From: Oscillospiraceae bacterium
Lineage (GTDB): Bacteria; Bacillota; Clostridia; Oscillospirales; Ruminococcaceae
Direction: 5' to 3'
NCBI GenBank assembly: GCA_029068025.1
Contig: JAIEDJ010000322.1
Coordinates: 1-8,796 of the forward strand
Length of the DNA: 8,796 nucleotides
Part shown: in pieces, positions 1 through 6,176 of the stretch
Position numbering within the stretch: the first letter of the stretch is position 1
Layout: the number at the start of each line of letters is the position of its first letter
Program-made: the position numbers and the translations under genes
Notes under the pieces: model-generated
What the model saw: only the letters and a program-made list of their open reading frames with translations
Told to the model about the DNA's origin: nothing
The model's database searches: none

Positions 1-468
1 ATTCGAGATCTTGTTGATCTGCTTAAGGTACTGCAAATACCGTGCCGCGATCCTCAACAGTATTGTAAACACAAACCGCGTCTTAAGATTCGGCTGAACG
101 CCCTTGACAACGCCCTTCGCAAGCTCGTCAAGTACAATATTGTCCTTTGCGCTTACCGTTATGACGTTGCTGTCCGTAATGATTATGGACATAGGCGTTG
201 TGGAATACAGCAGCGTGCGGTCGGGATCGTTATCCTGCTCTGCAACAGGATAGTCCAATACGATCAGCGTCACACCGTCGTCGCTCTCGATACGCGACGG
301 CTCCTCCTCATCGAGCGCGGCACGGATATAGTCGCGTTCAATGTGCATATTTTCTTCCAGATCCGAGATCTCGGTCTCGGTGGGAGCCGTGACACATATC
401 CAGCACCCCGCCTGAACCTCGTCGATCTGGGTCATTTTATTATCCGAATTTTTGTAATAATTTACCAA
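1..468 (-). CDS. corA: CorA-family Mg2+/Co2+ transporter, N-terminal part (cut by window edge)
   Basis: This is the first 156 codons of a CorA-type divalent cation channel, a homopentameric inner-membrane protein whose large cytosolic N-terminal domain senses Mg2+. The translation opens MVNYYKNSDNKMTQIDEV, then GCWICVTAPTETEI and a DYIRAALDEEEPSRIE block, which I recognise from Clostridia CorA proteins (PF01544). A beta-rich section with PMSIIITDSNVITVS follows. The membrane helices and GMN selectivity motif would lie beyond the left edge and cannot be checked. I chose the TTG start at 468 because a GGAG site lies 8 nt upstream and the MVNYYK opening matches the family; an in-frame ATG at 435 is the alternative and lacks a clear site. 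The gene has its own promoter and a structured leader, so Mg2+ or translation-linked control is possible but only inferred. Confidence 0.9.
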   Translation of the reverse strand, partial: MVNYYKNSDNKMTQIDEVQAGCWICVTAPTETEISDLEENMHIERDYIRAALDEEEPSRIESDDGVTLIVLDYPVAEQDNDPDRTLLYSTTPMSIIITDSNVITVSAKDNIVLDELAKGVVKGVQPNLKTRFVFTILLRIAARYLQYLKQINKISN

Positions 469-490
469 ACATCTCACTCCCCGCTTTTGC

Positions 491-533
491 ACAGAGAAGC
501 GAGCTGCGATTATGAACGCAGCCGCTTCTCTGT
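491..533 (-). promoter_or_regulatory. Leader hairpin between upstream ORF and corA start
   Basis: An imperfect inverted repeat pairs 491-500 with 524-533 (10 bp) and 503-508 with 517-522 (6 bp). The two blocks are separated by a small GA/C mismatch, and the loop has 8 nt. In corA mRNA it lies about 23 nt upstream of the TTG start. There is no U-run after it in the corA direction, so it is not a classic terminator there. A TTTTATT run follows it on the plus strand, where no gene needs terminating. The loop holds the TAA of the candidate leader ORF, so a ribosome finishing that ORF would cover the 5' arm and melt the hairpin. Confidence 0.55.
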
Positions 534-620
534 TTTATTGTACTTCGACAGCTTTCTGCGTCTGCGCTCATAGTCCCACTTCCATTTTTCTTTATTTGAA
601 TCATCACGGCGATACCGCAT
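510..620 (-). CDS. Possible 36-aa highly charged leader peptide upstream of corA
   Basis: This short ORF starts at an ATG about 10 nt after the predicted transcription start and ends at a TAA in the loop of the leader hairpin, 41 nt before the corA TTG. The peptide begins MRYRRDDSNKEKWKWDYERR and has 16 Arg/Lys and 6 Asp/Glu among 36 residues. No convincing Shine-Dalgarno site precedes it, so it would be translated nearly leaderless. An alternative overlapping ORF (ATG at 571, stop at 440) also exists. I recognise no family. The call rests on position and on overlap with the hairpin; it may be chance. Confidence 0.3.
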   Translation of the reverse strand: MRYRRDDSNKEKWKWDYERRRRKLSKYNKTEKRLRS

Positions 621-636
621 ATAACTCAACTTTATA

Positions 637-665
637 ATTATACCATATATGACAAAAAAATGCAA
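637..665 (-). promoter_or_regulatory. Promoter of corA
   Basis: On the minus strand, TTGCAT (665-660) and TATAAT (642-637) are separated by exactly 17 bp, a good housekeeping-sigma promoter. Transcription would start near 630, giving a leader of about 160 nt before the corA TTG. That leader contains the short charged ORF and the hairpin. It does not match the conserved segments of the M-box Mg2+ riboswitch that I remember. Confidence 0.75.
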
Positions 666-746
666 GGGCTTTTTACATAAAAAATCCCTGGCAAACGCCC
701 GAGATTCAGCTTGTAAAAAAACCTCTCCGAGGGTAGGGGGGTATAT

Positions 747-790
747 GCGGGGCTTCGCCCCGCGCCCCATCAAAGGGCTTCGCCCTTTGA
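747..790. repeat. Two GC-rich intergenic hairpins with TTC/GAA loops
   Basis: There are two perfect hairpins in tandem: GCGGGGC-TTC-GCCCCGC (747-763) and TCAAAGGGC-TTC-GCCCTTTGA (770-790). They lie between citrate synthase and the corA promoter, in a 386-bp gap that holds only the corA leader elements and these hairpins. Similar GC-rich hairpins recur in the leader at 4978-5076. They resemble dispersed intergenic repeats of Clostridia genomes. A role at the 3' end of the citrate synthase transcript is possible. Confidence 0.6.
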
Positions 791-823
791 AATCCCAAAA
801 TAAGTACTTTTTCTACAGTCTGA

Positions 824-845
824 ATCCCGGGCAGCCGCCCGGGAT
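824..845 (-). terminator. Hairpin after citrate synthase, weak terminator candidate
   Basis: A 9-bp perfect stem, ATCCCGGGC (824-832) with GCCCGGGAT (837-845) around a 4-nt loop, lies 9 nt past the citrate synthase stop on the minus strand. The position and GC-rich stem fit a transcript end. No U-tract follows in that direction, so intrinsic termination would be inefficient, and the hairpin may mainly protect the mRNA 3' end. Confidence 0.4.
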
Positions 846-854
846 CTTTGTTAT

Positions 855-2189
855 TCAATCGTTTTCGCGCCTTTTCATAACGCTCATATAGGCGGGACGT
901 ATGATCCTGCTCGCGGTGGACAGCTCCTCGATACGGTGAGCGCTCCAGCCGACTATTCTCGCGATAGCGAATATCGCCGTGAACAGCTCGCTCGGGATCC
1001 CCAGCATATCATACACAAAGCCGCTGTAGAAATCCACGTTGGGGCTAACGCCCTTCATGATCTTGCGCTTCTGCGCGATGAGCTTGGGAGCCGCGTCCTC
1101 TATGTACTTATACAAAAGCAGATCGTCCTCGCGGTGCTTTGCCGCGGCGAGCTTCTCAACATAGCCGCGGAATATCCTCTCGCGCGGGTCGGAAAGCGAA
1201 TACACAGCATGTCCCATTCCGTAGATAAGCCCCTTGCGGTCGAACGCCTCTCCCGCGAGTATCTTCCCGAGATAATCGCTGACCTCGTAGTAGTCCTTGG
1301 TATCCTTGACGTTCTCGCGGATATTCTGCATCATCTCCATGACCTTGATGTTTGCGCCGCCGTGCTTGGGGCCTTTCAGAGAGGACATAGCCGCCGCGAT
1401 AGTAGAATATGTATCGGAGCCCGAGGACGTGACAACACGTGTCGTAAAGGTGGAATTGTTACCGCCGCCGTGCTCCATATGCAGCAGCAGCGCAACGTCC
1501 AAAACCTTTGCCTCCAGATTTGTGTAGCTCTTGTCGGGACGCAGCATCATCAGCAGATTCTCGGCTGTGGAAAGCGCGGGATCGGGACGGTGGATGTACA
1601 TACTCTCATCGTTCTCATAGTGATTATACGCGTGATAAGCATACGCCGCCAGCATAGGAAACCGCGCGATCAGCAGAATACACTGATACAGGCTGTCAGA
1701 GAGAGTTCCGGAAAGCGTGGTGCTGTCATAAGAAGCCAGCGTCAGAATACTTCTCGTCATCGAGTTCATAATATCCTTACTGGGCGCTTTCATAATAACG
1801 TCGCGCGTGAAATTGGTAGGCAGACAGCGGCATTCTCCGAGTATCGAAGTAAATTCCGCGACCTCCTCATCGGTCGGCATTTCACCGAAAATAAGAAGAT
1901 ACGCCGCCTTCTCAAATGTAAAGCCGTTCTCGCCGCTCATGGAAACAAGGTCTTTAACATTATAGCCCCTGTACCACAGCTCGCCGTCGCACGGCGACTC
2001 CACTCCGTCGACGGTCTTAAAGGAAACCATTTTGGAAATGGTGGTAAGCCCCGTCAGAACGCCCTTTCCGTTAATATCGCGCAGTCCGCGGTTTACTCCG
2101 TATTGTTTGTAAAGATCATCGGAAATAGCGTCGTTTCTGATACAAAGATCCTGTTTATTCTCCGCGTATTCCCTAACCGGATTGATCAT
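855..2189 (-). CDS. gltA: Citrate synthase (Si-type)
   Basis: This cytosolic enzyme condenses oxaloacetate with acetyl-CoA to citrate, the entry to the TCA branch that makes 2-oxoglutarate and glutamate in anaerobes. The protein has 444 aa and is complete for the family. The three catalytic residues are visible: His240 in MEHGGGN, His327 in GMGHAVYSLSDPRERIF and Asp386 in VDFYSGF. The conserved KHGGAN block is at 275-280 and the C-terminal GWSAHRIEE at 414-422. The start is the ATG at 2189, nine nt after a perfect AGGAGG (2204-2199). A TTG three codons further upstream directly abuts that site and is too close to be used. The gene is monocistronic, divergent from the P-type ATPase, and has its own promoter. 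No other TCA gene is present in the window, so its exact physiological role cannot be read from context. Confidence 0.96.
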   Translation of the reverse strand: MINPVREYAENKQDLCIRNDAISDDLYKQYGVNRGLRDINGKGVLTGLTTISKMVSFKTVDGVESPCDGELWYRGYNVKDLVSMSGENGFTFEKAAYLLIFGEMPTDEEVAEFTSILGECRCLPTNFTRDVIMKAPSKDIMNSMTRSILTLASYDSTTLSGTLSDSLYQCILLIARFPMLAAYAYHAYNHYENDESMYIHRPDPALSTAENLLMMLRPDKSYTNLEAKVLDVALLLHMEHGGGNNSTFTTRVVTSSGSDTYSTIAAAMSSLKGPKHGGANIKVMEMMQNIRENVKDTKDYYEVSDYLGKILAGEAFDRKGLIYGMGHAVYSLSDPRERIFRGYVEKLAAAKHREDDLLLYKYIEDAAPKLIAQKRKIMKGVSPNVDFYSGFVYDMLGIPSELFTAIFAIARIVGWSAHRIEELSTASRIIRPAYMSVMKRREND

Positions 2190-2255
2190 AAAAAACAACC
2201 TCCTGTCGTAATATATGTATTTTTTGCGGCAGGGGGATACTCCCCTATAATATAA

Positions 2256-2284
2256 ATTATATCACATCTGAGGTCAAAAAGCAA
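2256..2284 (-). promoter_or_regulatory. Promoter of citrate synthase
   Basis: On the minus strand, TTGCTT (2284-2279) and TATAAT (2261-2256) are separated by 17 bp. Transcription would begin near 2249, about 60 nt before the ATG. The very 5' end of the mRNA would form a small G/C hairpin (2231-2246, AGGGG with CCCCT), a possible stabilising cap. The promoter lies 42 bp from the divergent ATPase promoter. Confidence 0.75.
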
Positions 2285-2325
2285 GACAAAACAGCAAATT
2301 TTCACAAATTCATCACATATGGCGC

Positions 2326-2354
2326 TTGACAATATCGTCAAAAGATCCTATAAT
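2326..2354 (+). promoter_or_regulatory. Consensus promoter of the P-type ATPase gene
   Basis: A perfect TTGACA (2326-2331) and a perfect TATAAT (2349-2354) are 17 bp apart, predicting strong sigma-70-type transcription from about 2361. The leader is therefore about 200 nt long and contains the whole 111-bp structured repeat. The promoter is intact although the downstream reading frame is broken. Confidence 0.85.
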
Positions 2355-2429
2355 TTAGTTAAAAAGAATATAAAAATAATTAATTCGGCAAAGGCCTTTT
2401 CGCCAAAATCAACGTTATAAAAGCGCAGG

Positions 2430-2540
2430 CAATTTGCGAAAGCAATCGGCGCGGATTGAAGCGCGAAGCGCAGCGTGACAAGCCGTGCCGATTGGCTAGG
2501 ACAGAACGAGCGAAGCGAGTGCAGTCCGGTTCGCAAATTG
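2430..2540 (+). repeat. Three-arm structured repeat, copy A (ATPase leader)
   Basis: Perfect 11-bp inverted ends, CAATTTGCGAA (2430-2440) and TTCGCAAATTG (2530-2540), enclose two arms. Arm 2 pairs CAATCGGC (2443-2450) with GCCGATTG (2487-2494) and extends through GCGG/CCGT (2451-2454 with 2483-2486); its tip holds GCGCGAAGCGC (2461-2471). Arm 3 pairs GGAC (2499-2502) with GTCC (2524-2527) and AC with GT around GAGCGAAGCGA (2508-2518). Similarity to copy B (7266-7377) runs from GTTATAA nine nt before the left end through to the AGGAGG ribosome-binding site. The arms differ in sequence from copy B yet still pair. It lies inside the ATPase mRNA leader, 12 nt before the Shine-Dalgarno site. I recognise no known RNA family; a cis-regulatory RNA or a small inverted-repeat element are both possible. 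Confidence 0.85.
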
Positions 2541-2562
2541 CAAATTAAAATAAGGAGGAATT

Positions 2563-4896
2563 ATGGACTCTATCGACATAAACACCGGTCTTACCGCCTC
2601 TCAAGCCGAATCACGCGCCGCAAACGGACGATCCAACAGCGGCTCCGACATAAAAACCAAAAGCTCGTTCCAAATCGTCTGTGAAAACGTTTTCACGCTG
2701 TTTAATCTGATAAATCTGATTCTCGCTGTTATGGTGATCTCCGTCGGCAGCTACCGCAACGCGCTCTTTATGGGCGTAGTGATCTGCAACACCGCCATCG
2801 GAATATTCCAGGGAATTCGCGCAAAACGCGCTATAGACAAGCTCTCGATAATCTCCGCGCCGAAAGCGCGGGTCATCCGCGACGGAAATGAAGCGACCAT
2901 TCCCGTCGGAGAAGTAGTGCTGGACGATATTATGATCCTGTCATCAGGAATGCAGATCTGCGCGGATGCCGTTGTGCTCGAAGGCGAATGTGAAACCGAC
3001 GAAAGCCTTATCACCGGAGAAAGTGACGCGATCTTCAAGAAAAACGGCGACGAGCTTTTCTCGGGGAGCTTCGTGGTCTCGGGACGCGTCAAGGCTCAGG
3101 CAATACGCGTCGGCGCGGAATCCGCGTCTGGAAGGATCACCGGCGGCTCCAAATACATCAAAAAGGGCGATTCCGAAATGATGAAGTCCATCAACCGCAT
3201 AATAAAGCTCGTATCGATATGTATAGTACCGTTCGGCGCAATAATGCTGTATAAATCACTTGTCGTGCTGAAACAGCCGCTCGAAGCGTCGATCACCGCG
3301 ATGACGGCGGCGCTTATCGGAATGATCCCCGAGGGACTGGTTCTCCTGACGGGAATAGCGCTGGCGGTGAGCGCTATACGGCTTTCACGAAACAACACCC
3401 TGTGCCGCGACCTGTATTGTGTGGAATCTCTGGCGCGTGTGGACGTGTTGTGCCTTGACAAGACGGGTACCCTCACCGAGGGCTGCATGGAAGTCGTTAA
3501 AACAGAGCCGCTCGGCAGCAGTGACGGCGATATTGATCTTGACACCGCGCTGAACGCCTTCGTAAGCGCTTTCCCCGAACCTAATTCCACGCTTAAAGCC
3601 CTAGCAGAGCGCTATAGCGGCGGCACCGCACACACGCTCCGAAACACAGTTCCCTTTTCTTCGGCGCGGAAATGGAGCGCAGCGGAGTTTGACGTGCTTG
3701 GAACATTGGTTCTCGGCGCTCCCGAATTCGTTATGGGTGAAAATTCTGCACAAATATCCGAAATGTGCGCAAAATATTCCGCAAACGGCATGAGAACACT
3801 TGTTCTGGCACGTTCCCCACTGCCGCTTCCCGAGCATCCGGGCGCTCTGCCGCAGGATCTCCGCGCAGTGGCTCTGATAGTGCTTTCGGATAAGCTCCGT
3901 CCGTCCGCTCCGGCAACTCTGGAGTATTTCAGACAGCAGGGAGTGGATATCAAGGTGATCTCCGGAGACGATCCCACCGCCGTTTCCATGATCGCTAAAC
4001 GCGCGGGATTGGAGAACGCCGGGAGCTTTGTCGATATGAGCCGCGTTCCCGATGGCGATATCCCGAACGCCGCCGAGAAATATTCCGTTTTCGGGAGAAC
4101 CACCCCCGATCAGAAGCTGAGACTGATCAAAGCGCTTAAAGCCTGAGGACCCAAGACCGCCATGTCGGGAGATGGCGTATAAGACGTTCTTGCACTGCGC
4201 GAAGCTGACTGCTCCATAGCTATGCAGTCGGGCAGCGACGCTGTCCGCGCCGTTTCACAGCTCGTTCTGATGAACTCTGATTTCTCATCAATGCCGCCGG
4301 TAGTTCAAGAAGGCCGCCGCTGCATAAACAATATACGCCGTTCCGCGTCGCTGTTCCTTACCAAGACTATTTTCTCGTTTCTGCTGACGGTAGTATACCT
4401 GTTCCTGCCGCTGAACTACCCGTTCAAGCCGATACAGCTGACGCTTATCAGCGCGGTCATCATCGGGATACCGTCATTTCTTCTGGCATTGGAGACTAAC
4501 AAGGAACGCGTTTCAAGCGGTTTTTTGTCGCATATTTTCAAAAGATCGGCGGCGGGCGGCATATCGGCGGCTCTTGGAGCAGGGCTGCTGACTGCCGCCG
4601 AAAATATCTGGAGCATTGCTCCGGAAACAGCGTCGACGATGGCAACGGTCATCACTGCGGCGGCTTTTTTCGGAACGCTGTTCCATGTATGCCGTCCGTT
4701 TACCAAGCTGCACGCCGTTATGTTCATAGCGCTGATGGCTCTGTTTACGGGAGCGGCGCTGTTGTTCCCGAAGGTGTTCTATCTTGTAGAGCTTACCGCT
4801 GTTCAGGCGGTGATACTTGTCGTGCTTTGTGCCGCTGTTATTTTGGTGCAGGCGGGACTGCGTGTTATTTTGAACAAAATAAAGATCAAGGATTAA
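2563..4896 (+). pseudogene. Cation-transporting P-type ATPase interrupted by two in-frame stops
   Basis: One uninterrupted frame of 777 codons encodes a P-type ATPase except for TGA at codon 528 (4144-4146) and TAA at codon 540 (4180-4182). Visible in order are: an N-terminal helix pair (about 42-82), the actuator TGES (151-154), helices 3-4 (213-275) with PEGL (256-259), the phosphorylated Asp299 in DKTGT, N-domain FSSARKW (365-371), P-domain ISGDDPT (466-472), then SGDGV-stop-D, and after M554 the C-terminal membrane helices through ALETNKE. Sequence style recalls the CtpE/YfgQ-like group, in which mycobacterial CtpE carries Ca2+, but the ion is not provable here. The start ATG follows AGGAGG (2553-2558) at 4 nt. 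The upstream ORF alone would lack the GDGVND hinge and all C-terminal helices, so it should not pump. The 3' part starts at an ATG (4222) with no ribosome-binding site. Frame and motifs are otherwise intact, implying recent decay or a sequencing/assembly fault. Confidence 0.85.
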
Positions 4897-4909
4897 TTGC
4901 TTTTTCCTA

Positions 4910-4938
4910 TTGAAAATCATCAAAAATTGTGATATAAT
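4910..4938 (+). promoter_or_regulatory. Promoter of the DnaD-DnaC operon
   Basis: TTGAAA (4910-4915) and TATAAT (4933-4938) are separated by 17 bp, starting 14 nt after the ATPase frame ends. The start of transcription would be near 4945, giving a leader of nearly 190 nt before the first gene that is almost entirely made of hairpins. Confidence 0.8.
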
Positions 4939-4956
4939 AAATAATGATACGCACTC

Positions 4957-5090
4957 GCGCGAAGCGCAACCGTGATTCTCAAGGGACTCGTCCCTTGAGC
5001 TGGGTTTGGGGCAGAGCCCCAATGGGGTCAATGGGCTCCGCCCCTTGACCTCGCTTAAGGGCGTCGCGCCCTTAAGAATCCCGGTTTTTA
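4957..5090 (+). repeat. Tandem hairpin array in the leader of the helicase-loader operon
   Basis: Consecutive inverted repeats fill the leader: GCGCGAAGCGC (4957-4967); CTCAAGGGAC with GTCCCTTGAG (4978-4999); TTGGGGC-AGA-GCCCCAA (5006-5022); GGTCAA/TTGACC (5026-5031 with 5045-5050) around GGG/CCC; and CTTAAGGGCG-TCG-CGCCCTTAAG (5054-5076). The last is followed nine nt later by TTTTT (5085-5089), which weakly resembles a terminator or attenuator ahead of the first gene. The hairpin style matches the pair at 747-790, suggesting an accumulated intergenic repeat rather than a gene-specific switch. No coding potential is apparent. Confidence 0.65.
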
Positions 5091-5133
5091 ACTTTAAAAT
5101 AGCTTGCAAATTTTAATTATTCATGGTGATCCA

Positions 5134-6165
5134 ATGAACTATTCACTAAACATCGGCGAGTGGAACAGTATTTTCGCAGTTCCCTCGTCAATAGTTGACA
5201 AATACATCAAACTCGCGGGAGCAAATTCCTTGAAGCTGCTGCTCTATCTGCTGCGTCACGGCGGCGAGGAATTCTCCGAGAATAAGCTAAAAACAGATCT
5301 TGGGTTTACCGAATCGGGCGAGCTTGAGGATGCCGCGCTTTTCTGGATACAGCGCGGAATTATCCGCTATTCCAACGAGGAAAAGGGCGGGCTTGCTGCA
5401 AGCGGGGCTGTCGAGAAGCAAACTTCAGCTGAGCCGCCGATATCGTCAAACGTTCTCCCCGCCGAAAGCCCCGTTTATATTCAGCAGACGATCGAGGATA
5501 TCCCCGATGTGAAGCCAAATGAACGCATATCTCCCGTAAACGTCGATTCACGCGAGATAGCGGCAAGGATCAACACCGATCCCGAAATACGTATGCTTTT
5601 CACCGAAGCGGAGAAAATATACGCTCGTCCGCTGCGTCCGCGCGATAATCAGACTATAATCGCTCTGGTGGATCATTACGGACTGCCCTCGGGCGTGGCG
5701 CTTATGCTGCTTTCATACTGCTTTAAGGCGCAGAAAACGTCCCCTAACTACATACAGTCCGCCGCCGCGGGCTGGGCACAGGACGGGATCGACACCATCG
5801 AAAAAGCGGACGCGAAAATTCGTTTTCTGGAACGCCAGAACGACTTTGAACAACGCCTGCGAGATGCCATGGAAATGACCTCGGGACTTACTCCACAGCA
5901 GAAAAAATATCTCGCTGTCTGGACGGACGAATGGAAGTTCTCTGAGGAAATGATACTTCTTGCCTGCACCAAGACCGTTGACCAGATCGGAAAATGGAAG
6001 GCAAGCTACACCAACAAGATCCTCGAGAACTGGAAGCGTGACGGGATCTCCACCCCTGCTGCCGCCGACGCGCCAAAGCAGCCCGTTATGCAGGCAGCAC
6101 AGCATTCGTCGTCGTTTGATACGAACGATATAATGTCCAAAATAAAGAACCGTTATAAAAATTAA
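5134..6165 (+). CDS. DnaD/DnaB-like primosome (replication initiation) protein
   Basis: This 343-aa protein resembles the DnaD/DnaB family, which in Firmicutes remodels origin DNA and helps the helicase loader place the replicative helicase. Residues 1-80 look like a winged-helix domain (MNYSLNIGEWNSIFAVPSS, then a KLLLYLLRHG helix). A low-complexity Pro/Ser/Glu linker runs from about 85 to 140. Two DnaD-type domains follow (about 145-225 and 245-305), each ending in the family's Y-x3-I-x3-W-like helix: YIQSAAAGWAQDGI and YTNKILENWKRDGI. The tail ends in NDIMSKIKNRYKN. I start at the ATG at 5134, preceded by GGTG at a 5-nt gap; a TTG at 5104 is in frame but has no ribosome-binding site. The next gene, a DnaC/DnaI-like loader, begins 11 nt after the stop, so the two are surely co-transcribed and likely act together. 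The exact name (dnaD or dnaB) is uncertain. Confidence 0.85.
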   Translation: MNYSLNIGEWNSIFAVPSSIVDKYIKLAGANSLKLLLYLLRHGGEEFSENKLKTDLGFTESGELEDAALFWIQRGIIRYSNEEKGGLAASGAVEKQTSAEPPISSNVLPAESPVYIQQTIEDIPDVKPNERISPVNVDSREIAARINTDPEIRMLFTEAEKIYARPLRPRDNQTIIALVDHYGLPSGVALMLLSYCFKAQKTSPNYIQSAAAGWAQDGIDTIEKADAKIRFLERQNDFEQRLRDAMEMTSGLTPQQKKYLAVWTDEWKFSEEMILLACTKTVDQIGKWKASYTNKILENWKRDGISTPAAADAPKQPVMQAAQHSSSFDTNDIMSKIKNRYKN

Positions 6166-6176
6166 CAGAGGTACCT

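Noticed and set aside
440..571. Alternative 43-codon ORF overlapping the corA start on the minus strand
   Set aside because: It has a loose G-rich site upstream, but its product has no notable features and it runs through the hairpin and the corA start. The 510-620 ORF fits the hairpin better, though neither is proven.
468..630. M-box Mg2+ riboswitch in the corA leader
   Set aside because: The leader lacks the conserved M-box segments I remember and folds as a single simple hairpin plus a possible short ORF.
936..2255. A 439-codon open frame on the plus strand
   Set aside because: It lies fully antisense to citrate synthase, whose catalytic motifs are unmistakable. The translated product is His/Arg/Val-rich with no recognisable domain, and no ribosome-binding site was seen.
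2348..2536. Similar minus-strand peptides encoded by both structured repeats (here and 7199-7486)
   Set aside because: The shared peptide (for example AFANC) follows from the repeat sequence. The frames end at different points, lack ribosome-binding sites, and the copies covary as paired arms rather than as codons.
2430..2540. Integron attC site or IS end
   Set aside because: No attC core sites or integrase are nearby, no transposase is in the window, and no target-site duplication is visible around either copy.
4144..4146. TGA as selenocysteine or other recoding in the ATPase
   Set aside because: The position is not one where Sec or Cys is expected, no SECIS-like hairpin was evident just after it, and a TAA follows 12 codons later.
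4222..4896. The ATPase 3' part as an independent membrane-protein gene
   Set aside because: It is in the same frame as the upstream part, continues the ATPase sequence exactly, and has no ribosome-binding site before the ATG at 4222.
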